In this document: positions 22,320-44,462 of the stretch, piece by piece
How positions within the stretch are numbered: position 1 is the stretch's first letter
Layout of the letters: each line of letters begins with the position of its first letter
NCBI RefSeq assembly: GCF_027596085.1
Contig: NC_072471.1
Coordinates: 5,513,091 to 5,577,090, forward strand
Direction of reading: 5' to 3'
From: Anoplopoma fimbria
Lineage: Eukaryota > Chordata > Actinopteri > Perciformes > Anoplopomatidae
Length of the DNA: 64,000 nucleotides
Notes under the pieces: generated by a model
What the model saw: only the letters and a program-made list of their open reading frames with translations
The model's database searches: none
Told to the model about the DNA's origin: nothing
Translations under genes and position numbers: made by a program

Positions 22320-23394
22320 GAGGAGGAGCCACTGGGAGTTGAGGCAATGGAAAAAAAAAAAACGCCTCAGCCTCTTCATCAATATTGCAGCCTTACCTGG
22401 TGAAAGCTAACACCGGCACAACATATTCCATCATGTCATTGGATGAGAGGATCAGATGCCTTGGCTTGACATGCCAACATTGTTACCCGTACAAATGGTG
22501 ACGCAAAGCTTGTTTCATTATTCATGGCTTCTTTAAAAGGAGGAGGAGAAGTTTGAAGGGATTGGAAAGCAGAGGATGTTCAAGAGTCCAATTATCAACA
22601 AGTAGGTCACGTTTGCCCTCGGCTGATGAGCTGAGAAGCAGCAGAAAACGTGAACGCGAGCTCCTCCTGGTGCAGCCGGCTGGCACGATTGACCCAGAAC
22701 GGACAGATCTTCAGGTGTATCTCTGATTGCAAAAGTGAGGACAGTTATATATTTCAAATACATATAGAATTAAGACTTGAGATAAAAGAAAAGGATGTCT
22801 AAAGGGTTTAAGCCTCTGTGACAATCCAATCGTACTACATATTGAACATTTTTACTTTGAGCACAGCATCAAGATGTTAAATCTGAGTGTTGCACAATGC
22901 GTTAATTAGGTTGACTGCAATTATTGGTGTCATCGCTATCTAATAAGAAAATAATGGCTGAAGTCCCCACAGAGCAAAAGGAACAGTGCACAGGATAAAT
23001 ACAATTTTAGCAGCTGGCGGATTTCTGCCAGGACTTTTGATTGGCCAAACCCTTTTTAGTCCCTTGGCACCACCTAGGCCACATCTGCCGCTTTATCAAA
23101 CAATGAAAGTAACTTGATCACAAGATCTGTACTTAAAACACACACAATCACTATTTTCTGCTATGAAGCTGCTGGTAACTGGCGCTTATCTCATTGGTCA
23201 GCTTAAGAGTGTTGTCGTCACTGCCGACCGTGTTTGTCCATGCGTGTGAGGGGTGTGTAACACGGTCTGGCTGAGGTCACAGTTGGTGCACATTTAATCT
23301 GCTCTCTGTTTCCAGGCCACTCCAAGGACTTTGACACACCACTTTTGTATCTATTATTCACAAGTGGTCCAAGACTTTCAAGTGTGTGCGCGTC

Positions 23395-23420
23395 TGTGTG
23401 TGTGTGTGTGTGTGTGTGTG
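23395..23420. repeat. (TG)n microsatellite
   Basis: 13 units, flanked by GTGTGCGCGTC and CGTGCGC. Confidence 0.95.
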
Positions 23421-24430
23421 CGTGCGCTGTTCAAATTGCCCTCCAACGGCACAACGTTTCTAAAAATTCCTTTTGAATTTGTATTTGAAGCTATGATATG
23501 AACGCTGTTGCATAATCACACCGTGTCTATCGCACACAAACTTACACACAGACGCACTCTGTGCTCCCGCTCCAGTTGCACAACCTCTGAATTTTAGGGA
23601 TAGAATGGCCTGGTTTCATAAGCAGTCTGCTTCCTACTGGCAGCTGTGCAGTCAGATGAGGTCATTACTTGGGGCGGGCCACTAGCACAGGCAGGGACAC
23701 TGGACACATCAGTGAAAAACCCACTGAGTGTGAATAAGAACGATGGCAAAGGAGCGACCGCAGAGCTCTGGTGATGAATTGTTTCTGAGTCGTGTTAGCA
23801 CGCCGGTGCTGCCTGATGCATCGAGGTACACAGGAAACAGAGTTAAATGATGCGAGTGTGTCGGTTTGTAGGCTGGTATTACTATCAGCTCATTTCCAGG
23901 GTGGGGTGAATGGCCTCGGTGCTATCTCTGGAGCTCAGCTTGTTTACCCTAATGAACACAACTCCAACTCCACTCCAGCCAATTGCAAAGAGGGCATTTG
24001 CCTATTGACACTGCTCCAAAGCTGGAAATCAAAAGGGGTTATGAATATATATGAGAACAATGCCGGTGCTGCTCATTGTAGTGCAGGGAACAATTTCTGG
24101 CAAATGCTTACATGCCTGCTTACATAAACAACAATAATAACCAGACTCTGACGGCTCTTTCTGATCCCCATTGTTTAACAGAAATCATTTTCTGCCTTTC
24201 TGGGAACTTTTTGGTGTGCATGATCGGGGCATGAAGAGCAGCAAAGTCCTGCCCTATGAACTGAATCATTTATTTGGACATCTGTACCAGGAAATAGTTT
24301 TCAGGCCTTTCCATGAAAGCAAAGACTTAATTTAATGTCAATATTCAACATGTCCCTGAAGAAGACTTCTGCTAATACTGCAGGGGAGTAGAGCACTCAA
24401 ATCGTTTCATCCAGTAGCTAAAGCTTCTTT

Positions 24431-24765
24431 AAATCCCTCCAAACATGAATTTTTTGACCAATAGGAAAATAGTTAATATGATGGGAGTAAAACGCCACTC
24501 CGTCCAATAGTCGAGCACCTCAGTTGTTTACCCAAATCTCTGAAATCCCTCCGTGAATGATTATTCGGCCAATGCGATGGCAGCTGCCGCGGTGCACAAG
24601 GACGAATGTCTGCCCGCGGCCCCATGGTTATGTTGCGCTGCATACGGCTGTGCCATTGCATGCAAGTGACCATTACGTCATGGCTAGTCTCCGACTGGTC
24701 TGCATCACACTCAATCATGTGACCTCCTGTCGACGTCGCAGGAGAGCAGCCGCGCTGATCTGATC
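24431..24765. promoter_or_regulatory. CpG-rich block with three CCAAT boxes and CRE
   Basis: CCAAT cores lie at 24458, 24504 and 24569. An imperfect direct repeat (AAATCCCTCC...CCAAT) begins at 24431 and 24543, 112 bp apart. About 20 CpGs fall between 24490 and 24765. TTACGTCA (CRE-like) is at 24673-24680, and TCATGTGAC (E-box/M-box-like) is at 24715-24723. This combination is promoter-like, but no transcript start or coding exon is evident. Confidence 0.4.
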
Positions 24766-24789
24766 ATGACTTTTGCAGTGAGGCGATTT

Positions 24790-25458
24790 CCTGCTGGCAT
24801 CCCGCTGTGTGTGCGTCCTAATCCCTCTGTGTGTATTGTTGAGGGGAGGAAGTGACTACAGAGTGTGATGGATGTGAGAGTGTGCACTCGCTTTAGCGCC
24901 TTTTAACAAGTGTTAATGTGTGCCTTTAGGTACAAATGTGCTCATCTTTCCTCTTATTGTGGATTTTCTATGTCACCTCTTTAACCTCTAGCCTCCCCTT
25001 CCCCCCCTCCACGCTGCCCTGCCGAAGCCGCTTTGAGCTCTTTGCTCTGACATCACCATAGTCATCATCAGTCGGCATGGGCTAGACCATTGGGTGAATA
25101 ATGGGGGGGAGATTACACACACATCAGAGCACTTTAGCTTGGCCTTCGCACAAGAGAGACTGTGAAAACCCACCTTGGTTCACAGCTCAGGGATCTTTGT
25201 TTCAAACTTGTATAAACAGCTGATGCTTTAAGAAACTAAAAGTAGAATAACATCCCTTGGGTGCAGGACGAATGCTCCAAAAATATCTGCATCAGCAGAA
25301 CAAAACTGCCATTCTGCCTCTGGCTTACTCTCCATCTTTTTGTTCTGAGAGGTCACGACCCGTGGATCTGTGCTGACATGTGTAACACTCAGAGAGCCAG
25401 AGAGAATAAGAAAGAAAGAGACAGAGAGAGTCAACAATGAAAAGTATGGAAGAGTATC
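24790..25458. other. Non-coding stretch
   Basis: Nothing but a short pyrimidine-rich run near 24986-25010 and a purine-rich run at 25387-25435 next to the TG array. Confidence 0.5.
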
Positions 25459-25477
25459 TGTGTGTGTGTGTGTGTGT

Positions 25478-25568
<91 letters not shown>

Positions 25569-25580
25569 TGTGTGTGTGTG
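25459..25580. repeat. (TG)n microsatellite, 122 bp, two TA interruptions
   Basis: TG with TATG interruptions near 25481 and 25561, followed by GAGAGAG. Confidence 0.98.
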
Positions 25581-27821
25581 AGAGAGTCTGTTGATGCTCT
25601 CAGCCTGGACTCCATAACATCATGACACCTCGGCACAGCAGCCGAAGATGGACAGTGGAAGTTTCCATCTGGACTGAAAACCCGTCCTTTGTTTGCTTAT
25701 ATGACCGAGGTGTCACAGTAACCTCCTGGACCAGTGTTTGACATTCATGATGTGATACAACACAGCCATCTCTTTATCTTATGACTCCATTAACAGGGCG
25801 GCAATGTCACATATCGTGCCCCAGGTGTCTTCAGCCAACTTAAGCGAAAACTGTACAATAGATTCAGGTGTAAGTTGCTAGTAGTATATATATATAAATA
25901 TAGTGTACAAAGTGAAAGCAGCATGTCAGCATAGCAGTTGCAGCAGCTTCAGTCTCCACAGAATGTGTTCAGGCAAACTATTGCATGTAGTTCATCCACA
26001 TTTTGGCAGCGCTCAGAGCCCAACACACAAGAAGAAAATAGACTTAAGCCCTGGGATTTGCCCACATTTTTCGCTCTGACTGGGACCTTTGTTGCATTTT
26101 ATCCCCCATTTTCTCGCTCCCCACGTTTCTCCTCAGCATATTAGTCTATGATATATCTATGATCTCTTAAAGGCAAGAACAAGGCCAACCACAAGTTCTC
26201 AGAGCCAAGGTTACTATATAATGATAGAGAAGCAGCAAACCATAAATGACTTAGAGGACGAATTGATTTTTGTTGAGATAATTTAATACTGAATATTAAA
26301 TAATTTAATTAAATTGTTTCAGCACTTAAAACTATGGAGCAAAATTTAACTAATTAAATGTAATAAACAATTATAATTTTAGAACTGAGCATAATCAGAC
26401 AATAATTAAATGTAAAAAGAAAGGAGAAAAAAAAGAAAACTGAAAAAGGAACTTGGATGTTGTGAAATGGCTTTATCGAAATTAAAAGTGAAATTCAAAT
26501 TTTGAAATGTGAAATGGAAAACAGAGAAGCCTCAATCTTAATGCTCAATTTATAAGATTAAATTAAATTAAAAATGACTAACAAGTTTTCTTATCTCCTT
26601 GCTTTATCCTCCCTCCTTCTTGTGTTTGTTCTAGCATTTAACATTTTCAATTTGGCTTTTCAAGCTGTATGTAAATGAGTACTATATTACTAAATAATAT
26701 ATTATCAAAAAAATATTTTAATTCTGGCTAACATTATCCTGCATGATAAACAGGTTGAGTCACAGAAATATTTATTGACAGTGTTTGTCAGTTGCTGCAT
26801 GGAAAAACACTTTAGTTGGATGAAACAAATTGTTCAAAAATATTTGCAAATACCACTTGACTCTAGTAGCATCACTGCAAACATGACGTAAAATAAGCGT
26901 AATGAGTGCAGGTGTTCACAAATACACATACACAACAGCCACCGAAGACCTAAACACCACTGACAAGAAAACCATGTTTCACTCCCTTTGTCAGTGTTGA
27001 GCTCAACAGATAGGAACCGATAAACAAGGGGCTGTAAGTTTCCACTGGACAAACACACTAACGCACTGCAGAATATTATTTGGGCCAATGTCTCCACGTG
27101 GGTTTCCAAAAAGTGTGTATTCTAGGAAAGCCGCAACTCATGGAAACTATTTCCCTTACAAGAAACTAAAAGCCTTAAATGAAAGCAACACATACACTTC
27201 TCCAAACAGGCACTTACACACGAGCAGACAAATATAACACACAGGCCTTTGCCACTGCGGCCTAAACATTAACACCTGCTTCATCCGAGGAAATGGAAAC
27301 ACACACACACACAAGCTAAACCAAGTGTACCCCGGACAGCATTTTTAGCCGGCTAAAATCCCCAAAGCTCCCGTTGTTAGGATGACCACGTCTTGAAGGA
27401 CTTTCCAGGTTGTCCGACACTGGCTGACATAATGCCACATTAACAGATCATGTGGATGGGTGAGTCACATTCCTGCTAGGACACCCTGGCATGATATCAC
27501 CTCAGCTGGGAAGCCCCACTCTGGAAGCCCCTAAAACTTCCACAGAACTTCCCCTGGCCACTTGACGTTAGCCTCCCCCCCATTCCAACGTACTATACTG
27601 GCACCGGCTGTGACCGGAGCAGTTAAAAATAGCCTGCCGAGAAGCCACATTGGTTGAGATGACATATGTCTCCATGGAAACCCAAGATGACAAGTTGTTG
27701 GAGGTCACATGTCGGATCTTGAGATAATCATGTGACCTTGGGGACATGGACGGGTGCAGGGAGAGATGGCCACTGGGTAAGAAAGGAAACTGCAAACTAC
27801 AATGAAAATCCCCCTGGTGCG

Positions 27822-27850
27822 TGAGAGAGAGAGAGAGAGAGGGGGAGAGA
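27822..27850. repeat. (GA)n purine tract
   Basis: About ten GA units followed by GGGGGAGAGAG. Confidence 0.93.
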
Positions 27851-28666
27851 GGGAGCCTTCTCTCTTTCAGTCTCTGCCCTCCACTGTCACTTACTTGGAA
27901 ATATAAACATGCCCTTTGCAATTGAGCTAAAGTCATTATGTTATTAAGCCAGCAGGGGGTTTCAACTGGACATTTTCAGTTATGTACAGTCCAGAATAGA
28001 GGCCATTCTCTCCTTCCCTCATTGGACACAACAGGTCCTCTTCTCTTTCTCAGCGATATCAAACTGCCCTTAGGGGAGATGAAGCCCGCAATCATTTTGT
28101 CCTACCAAGTTAGCTATGGAGAGATAAAGTCCTGATGCCACTTCAGCGGTAGTCTCTGTTCCACTAGCTTCTATAACAATAAAAGTTAGTTTAATCTGTA
28201 AAATGTATCCCTGTGGTGGACAATCAATTCATTGTTTTTCGTAAATGTACCATCCGTGTTGCGACAATGGAGTATGCCACACTGCATGCTGTTGAACAAG
28301 GTCATGTTGTCGGGATTGATCTTTCAATGTCCTTTACAAATCATAATGCTACTTATGGAAAACAATATGGTGGTTTCAGTTTTGCTTTGGCTCCTGAATA
28401 GAGGAGATAACCTGCTGTAGAAGGGGTAAAACCCTGCTAGTCCCCCATGTCATGTAAAAAACTAAAAGAGGAAGTGAGGAGGGGGGTTACAGTACATGAA
28501 AGGTTGGGTTGAAGGGGTGAGCTGAGGGGAAACCCTACGCTACAAATGTCAGTCCTTTTTGTTTCACAGCTGACCAGCCCCTCACCCCTCCCCCTCCCCC
28601 ACATACCTTCATCCCCCAACGGGTGGATATTTTGAGCGTGTGTGGGTGACCCCGCTGCTGTTGTAG

Positions 28667-28684
28667 AAAAAAAAAAAAAAAAAA
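28667..28684. repeat. A18 homopolymer
   Basis: Preceded by TTGTAG and followed by GAAAAATC. It has no polyadenylation signal or target-site duplication that I can see. Confidence 0.95.
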
Positions 28685-29599
28685 GAAAAATCACATGCCT
28701 GAGTTGTGTAACGCTTTTACCTTTTGGGTGCAGTGAAATTACTCTTTTTCAACAAGGGTTCAGCCAGATACCAAACTGTCCAACTATTTATTTTGCCACT
28801 TTGGTTGATGCAGCTGTCGACTGCTTCCATATTTCTCCCCACTTTACTTTATATTTTGCCAAAAGGAGGTCAATTTCTCTGCCTTTCTGGAAGTATTTCA
28901 GTATGTCTTTAATCGTGGTGGGACTTTGTGAGCTCCTTTTTTAACCGTAAGCACCAAGAGTCGGGCTCTCAAGACAGACGCTACAGTTGTCCCACATATG
29001 TACACAGATATAGCAACAAGCATGCAGACGTGGGGGGGGCAGGTCAGTTTAGTGGTGTATTTATACGGGTGAAGCTAATGGGAATGTGTTAGTACAGGTG
29101 CTTGTGGAATTTTAAAATCTGTGTAAAATGTATATTATTGCAATGTGAAATTGTGTTTTAATCAATGCCAGTCCAGCAAATGATTCATTTGTCCAAGCTG
29201 GTGTGGTGAGGGTCTCTGTTGGCTTCTGAGTGAATGAGAGAGTTGCCAACTATTGTCCAGCCCTAATTGAAATGGAATCGAGCAAAAACTGGACTGGTTT
29301 TGCAAGGCTGGCGGCCAACACAATTCTTGATTCATAGTGCACACCAGCAGTTCTGAGTTGAATGACAATGACCCTATACACACACACAACAGCCATGTGT
29401 GGAGAGTATGGTTGCAATGAAAAGGTCAGTATTTGCTGTCTGGCTTTAGGGATTTATCACATAATTTGACCAAGTTTTAAGTACATCACAGCTGACACAC
29501 CTCTCTTACAAGGACTCTTTTCCCTTTGGTGCATTTAAGTCAATGCCACATTATCAAAAGTGCCAGTTCCACATGTACACATTTTCAGCAGGTTTTGGG

Positions 29600-29618
29600 G
29601 GTGGCTTTGTTCAAAATA

Positions 29619-29672
<54 letters not shown>

Positions 29673-29694
29673 TATTATTTTGAACAACGCCACC
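29600..29694. repeat. Inverted repeat with (TA)n core
   Basis: GGTGGCTTTGTTCAAAATA (29600-29618) matches the reverse complement of 29676-29694 with one mismatch. About 50 bp of AT dinucleotides (29616-29669) lie between the arms. It could be the remnant of a short palindromic transposable element whose TA-rich centre has expanded. Confidence 0.85.
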
Positions 29695-33577
<3,883 letters not shown>

Positions 33578-34964
33578 GAGAGTGTGGCGGTGGGGGAAAT
33601 AACAAATCATCTGGGTTTAAGGGAGATTAAACTGCATTAGGAACAATGGGATATAAAAGGACACATGCACAATCATTCACACACACATACACACACACAC
33701 ACACGCAGCCTGCTGAGGTAGCTAACCTCTCACTTCACACTCAGAGACTATTAAATTCACATACAGTGCACGCACACACACATGTCCATTTCTTAGACTG
33801 AAACAGTTTTTCTCGGCTAGCGACAGCCCAGCAGCAGCCTTTTGGACATTGTGGCATCTCTCTCTGATTGGTCGGCCCGTCACCGGCCTCTGGGGACCCG
33901 CGGGGTTGTGAAGATGAGGTGGCTGCTAAGAGACTGAGTCACAACATGCAATGCTCTCTGCTCACAACATCTCCTGTGCACAATGGTGACAGTTACATAA
34001 AGGCAGGCAGACAGACACCGGACAAACATTTTGCTCCCATTTCCAATTAAAATGTAGTCTTTATCTTTCTGCTGTATTGCTTTAAACATGCTTTAGGAAA
34101 ATGTGTTTCACTTGTGTCAGCCCTTCCAGTTTCCCTAATGATTAACTGCTTTTAAAGAAAATGAACAGCTTTGTCTAAAAGATAATCCTGAGGCATGAAA
34201 TTACCAGAAAAAAAAAAATCCATTCAGGATCGATAGAACTACAGTGCTAGATCAATCATCTCTTAGCTAAACACTGGCAATAACTGCAAACGTTTGCAAT
34301 ACTCAGTTCTAGAGATTGACAGTTCATGCCTGACCTTGGAAACTGTAGATAAAAAAAACAATCTCACCATAATATTTAGTAGCTGTTCTTTGAGCTTTTG
34401 ATTGTATCACACAAGCTTTCTCAGCTATTTTCATTTTTCTGGGCACTTTCAGAACTTTTTTTTGTGTAGGCTTAAAAGTTTATTGTATATTCAGCTGGAT
34501 ATTCGTATCAATATGGGTTATATAATACATAGTAGAAAATATCCCACATATCACTTGAGATATGTGACCTTGCTCAATTCTGATTTGAACCACATGCCGT
34601 GGATCTCAATCAAAAAGAAACTCTAGTACTAAACAACAAACGCCTTTAAAAAATGGAAGTGACAGACTTTTTTAATTTCTTGGCTCAGTGCTCTTATTCA
34701 TGTGGATGGGAAGTGAGACGAGTTCCAAATCCAGGCTGTCAACTTCAGTTAGAGGGTATGTTCATCCAATTTGGCAGAATAGGTAAAGGGACAGTCGCTT
34801 CGCATTTGGGCATCAGTTTTGACAACACACGGATAAATAACTCCTTTAAATAACATGATCTCTACCTGCCCAAATTAGTTTGGCTTCGTCAAAAGATGGA
34901 GTGGTTTCCAAAAGACTGTTTTCAGACCGTGCTCTCAGCCTCTCTCACCAATATGCCTGACAAT
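33578..34964. other. Non-coding stretch
   Basis: It contains a (CA)n with one TA interruption at 33678-33704, a shorter CA run at 33773-33783 and nothing else recognised. Confidence 0.5.
33678..33704. repeat. (CA)n microsatellite, interrupted
   Basis: About 13 units with one TA interruption. Confidence 0.93.
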
Positions 34965-35455
34965 CCCTTAAAAGGAATAGTTTGACATTTTAGGAAATAT
35001 AATTGTTAACTTTTTTGCTGATATTTATACGCAGTCTCATGCCTGTAAAGTAAATATGTCAAAATCGTTTAGTTTAGCGTAGCTCAAAAAATGGAAAAAG
35101 GGATAAACAGTAACAAATATGAAAACTGTCAAACAGTAACACAATCTGCCAACCTGCACCTCTAAAGCTCTTTTAGTTCCCTTTAAACGGTCTAGTAATC
35201 ACCGCTGCAAGAAATATTCCCGTTGTTGTTTTCACACTTTGTACAGATTAATTAGTGAGTTTTGGTAGTGTTGGTTATTTGTTAGTTATTATTACAGGGT
35301 CAAGCAAGCTGTTTCCCAGTTTCCAGTCTAAATGCTAACCTAAACTAGCCTAATCTCTAGGCTGATACAAGACTGTAGCCTGAAATGAATTAGTCAAATA
35401 TCAGTATCAGTCTTCTCAGCTAACTCTCGCAAACATTCAACGTTTATGCATCTTT
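34965..35455. repeat. Fold-back interspersed repeat, family A
   Basis: The left end (CTTAAAAGGAATAGTTTGAC, then CTGATATTTATACGCAGTCT) carries the family A head on the plus strand. The right end (CTGTTTCCCAGTTTCCAGTC, ATGCTAACCTAAACTAGCC, TCTTCTCAGCTAACTCTCGC) carries the 5' body of the same family in inverted orientation, as compared with the copy at 37597. The element is therefore a degraded long-arm palindrome, typical of non-autonomous DNA transposons. There is no transposase. Confidence 0.65.
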
Positions 35456-35752
35456 ACAGGAAGAGAATGGTACTAACACGTAACCAGGATAGAGAGTCCA
35501 AACAACAAACCCATGGTCATGTTATAATTAAAGTAATGAACTGTGTGGCCACCAACTAAATGTGTGGAACTCAGTTTAGATAAACAACTTGTACATGATT
35601 TTGTGAGAAAAACACTGTAAATACTACGAGAATGCTCTGTTTTTATACAAGGTAATTTGGTTGTGTGTTTATCCAAAATCAAAGAGTTTTGCAGTATCTA
35701 CCAATCTCCTTGGTCTGAAATGAGTAAGAAGCAAATGAGGCCATAAACACAA

Positions 35753-35797
35753 ACACACACACACACACACACACACCCCCCCCCCCCACACACACAC
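35753..35797. repeat. Compound (CA)n-C12-(CA)n
   Basis: (CA) of about 24 bp, a run of about 12 C at 35776-35787, then CA again. Confidence 0.95.
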
Positions 35798-35829
35798 GGT
35801 GGCACAGATATAAAGAAGAAGGCACGCTC

Positions 35830-36075
35830 TTTATTTCTCTCTGGCATTTCCTATTTCTCCCTCCATCCAAACAAGCCTGTCGGAGCTGCAATTATGGGAA
35901 GGAAACTATGTATTTATAGCCGGGCCAGGATCAACGGCAGAACAACTAGTTGTGTGGCACGGGAGACGGTTATATTTAACATGCTGTGATGTCAACACGT
36001 GGCTGCTACGTTTCCATGGTTTCTCCTCCGAGACAGGGCGGGCACTTTCTTATCAGCGCTGCACAGAGACAGATG
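35830..36075. promoter_or_regulatory. Candidate conserved non-coding element
   Basis: Complex, unique sequence between two satellites. It contains GCAATTATGGGAAGG, TGTATTTATAGCC (near MEF2), AACACGTGGC (E-box CACGTG), GTTTCCATGGTTTC (RFX-like) and TTATCAGCGCTGC. Motif density is the only evidence. Confidence 0.2.
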
Positions 36076-36083
36076 AGGCGGCG

Positions 36084-36086
<3 letters not shown>

Positions 36087-36158
<72 letters not shown>
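36087..36158. repeat. (GA)36 microsatellite, 72 bp
   Basis: Perfect GA, followed by degenerate GACAGATA units to about 36195. It is a mirror-repeat purine strand with triplex potential. Confidence 0.98.
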
Positions 36159-36161
<3 letters not shown>

Positions 36162-37596
36162 AGACAGATACGACAGATAGATCGACAGCCAGACTGAAAG
36201 GGCAAGAGCACGAGAAAAAATAAAGATAGGAGTGTGAGGGTTTAAAAAGGGAAACACAAATAACATCTCAACGTAATGGACAGGCTGTAGGGCACATTGT
36301 TTGTGGTTGTCTGTCTATGCTATATGCCATTCATTGACCTTAAACTAACCACCTATACAAGCTTTCCATAACCTTTAGGAGAAAAAAACCTGTTACAAAC
36401 TTCTTACTACTCTTTCCCTCTCTTCATCCCTCCCACTCATCCCTACCATTCCCCTCCCTCTCTCCTTTTGGGTTATCTGAGATGCTATCTGCAGTCTGAT
36501 AAGGTTAAAGAGGCGTCTTGCTAGCAGCACCGTCATTCTCTGGCATCTCCGCGGTGATAATCCCCTGCCTCAACGCTGCTCTGTGGATAAGTCGCGGGGA
36601 TGCTTGGAAAACTTGACTGCTGCTGCCTCGATTCACTTTTCTCGTAAAGCTAAAAACACACAAGGTCTGAAGAGGAAAGAGCAATGATGGGAGCAGAAAC
36701 TGTCGATACACACATGACGCTCCAAACACCACAGCAAAGAACCCAAGACGTTAGCTCCCCTTCATCCAGACTCGGCTAACAAACGGTTTCATATTTGCCC
36801 TACTTTTGAGATGCCTACTGTAGGTGTCAAGGCTCATGCCATATCACATTATATATATTCTATAATGCCGCGGTGACAGATCCCCGAGACTCCCAAGGCA
36901 GCAAGGCTGTGTTATCTACAATAACACAGAGAGCTGTGTGGATTTAGCTGAAATGGGCAATAAACTGAGCATGGGAATGGGAGAGAGAGCTCCAGGAAGA
37001 CGGAGAGAGGAGTAAAAACCTAACAAAATGCAGCGATTAGCTAAAGCTCCTTAACCTAACTGGTTCCATTAGCGAGACGCTACAGAGGATGAGGGGTGTC
37101 ATGGCTGAAGACGCTCAGGCTAAAAGGAGGCGCTACGGTAGCTAGCGGACAAGAGGCAACAGATTTGTTAAATCAATTTTTTTGAACTATTGTTCTTCAG
37201 GTATAATAAATTGGAATATATAAAAAGGTTTTATAATATTTTGTCAAAGCGAGTTTGCAGTTTATTGCAGTACTTCTATACTATAAAAGTCACAAAAAGT
37301 ATATTTCCAATGGTGCACTGTACAAAAGGGAAATAAACAATATAGGGAAAACTAAACCTATTGATTGCTAAAAAACTATTTAAAAAATAAGTAAAATGAT
37401 ATTTCCAGTATTATATTAGACACATTTGTTGTTGATTACACTAAAGAAATAATGTGTTTTGGGAAATAATGACATCAAGTGTGAAAAATTGGTAAGTATA
37501 CTGATTACATCAGAAATCTAAAAGGGTTCATTCTGCACTTAAGTAAATGGGGACACTTGGGCCCTTAGAGGCTGTAGTTTTGGAACATTTTATGTT
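36159..37596. other. Non-coding stretch
   Basis: A 9 bp stem hairpin lies at 36907-36929 (CTGTGTTAT / ATAACACAG, 5 nt loop). The sequence becomes AT-rich from 37160. No gene is seen. Confidence 0.5.
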
Positions 37597-37930
37597 TTAA
37601 AGGAATAGTTAGACATTTTGGGATGTCTGCTTACAAGTTTTTTTGTCGAGATCTAAATGAGAAGATTGACACCACTGTCACCTCTGTATGCTTAACAGCC
37701 AGATCAGCTTAGTTTAGTTTAGCGTTAAGACTGTAAATACAGGGAAACAGATAGTCTGACTGTCCGGAAGCAAACAAAATCAGCCCACCAGCACCTCAAA
37801 GCTCACTAACTGGATAAATATACCCTATAACTGAAGTTGACAATTTGTGCTTAAAATGGGGGGTTTCCCAAAATGTAACTATTTCTTTGGGGGTTGTAGC
37901 GGTGTGCCCCGGATCAAACGCTTCCTTTTG
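37597..37930 (+). repeat. Interspersed repeat, family A, best-preserved 5' body
   Basis: Motifs in order: TTTAAAGGAATAGTTAGACA, TTTTTTTGTCGAGATCTAAA, TGAGAAGATTGACACCACTG, TCAGCTTAGTTTAGTTTAGC, AGACTGTAAATACAGGGAAA, CCCACCAGCACCTCAAAGCT. These match the plus-strand head at 34965 and the inverted end at 35295-35455. I recognise it as a frequent percomorph element. Confidence 0.75.
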
Positions 37931-44077
<6,147 letters not shown>

Positions 44078-44462
44078 TAAGGAAAGTAAATAGGAATGCA
44101 CATCTCAACTCAAGTATTGTACTTATTGTACTACATTTTCAAGATAATAGTACTTTACTTGAGTACTTCTATCCTACTTTATACCTCAACTATACAACGT
44201 TTCAGAAGAAAATAATATAAAGTTACAATTAGCTCCACATTGACTAGCTACCACAATTAAGTGATTACATATAAATACATCAGTAATACTTATCCAATAA
44301 TACAATGTACGTTTATATGATTCTCGCATGCCCAGATTTAAGTTAGGCTAGTGTTTGTATGATTTATTTTAATTTGATACAGATAATACTTAAAATATAG
44401 TACTATGTAGTAGTAGTAATTACATTCTGGTATTAGATCTGAGTACTTCTTCCACTCCTGTT
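44078..44462 (+). repeat. Interspersed repeat, family D
   Basis: CTCAAGTATTGTACTTATTG, GTACTTTACTTGAGTACTTC, ATTAGCTCCACATTGACTAG, ACATCAGTAATACTTATCCA and GATCTGAGTACTTCTTCCAC. Several of these correspond to motifs in the copy at 60433-61100. It is a common teleost repeat by recollection. Confidence 0.75.

Larger units (their letters stand above)
25581..29599. other. Non-coding stretch
   Basis: It holds an AT-rich low-complexity region at 26250-26590, a short (CA)6 at 27301, a (GA)10 tract at 27822-27841 with G-rich extension, and an A18 run at 28667-28684. A TCTCCATGGAAACC motif at 27670 is RFX-like. No gene is recognised. Confidence 0.5.

Noticed and set aside
28667..28684. A18 run as a retroposon tail
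   Set aside because: No recognisable element upstream and no flanking target-site duplication.
35431..35450. AACATTCAACG, resembling the miR-181 5' end
   Set aside because: The match stops after the seed, no precursor hairpin forms around it and it lies in a family A repeat.
35986..36266. Arg-Glu or Ser-Leu repeat frames
   Set aside because: Products of the (GA)36 array read in different frames and strands.
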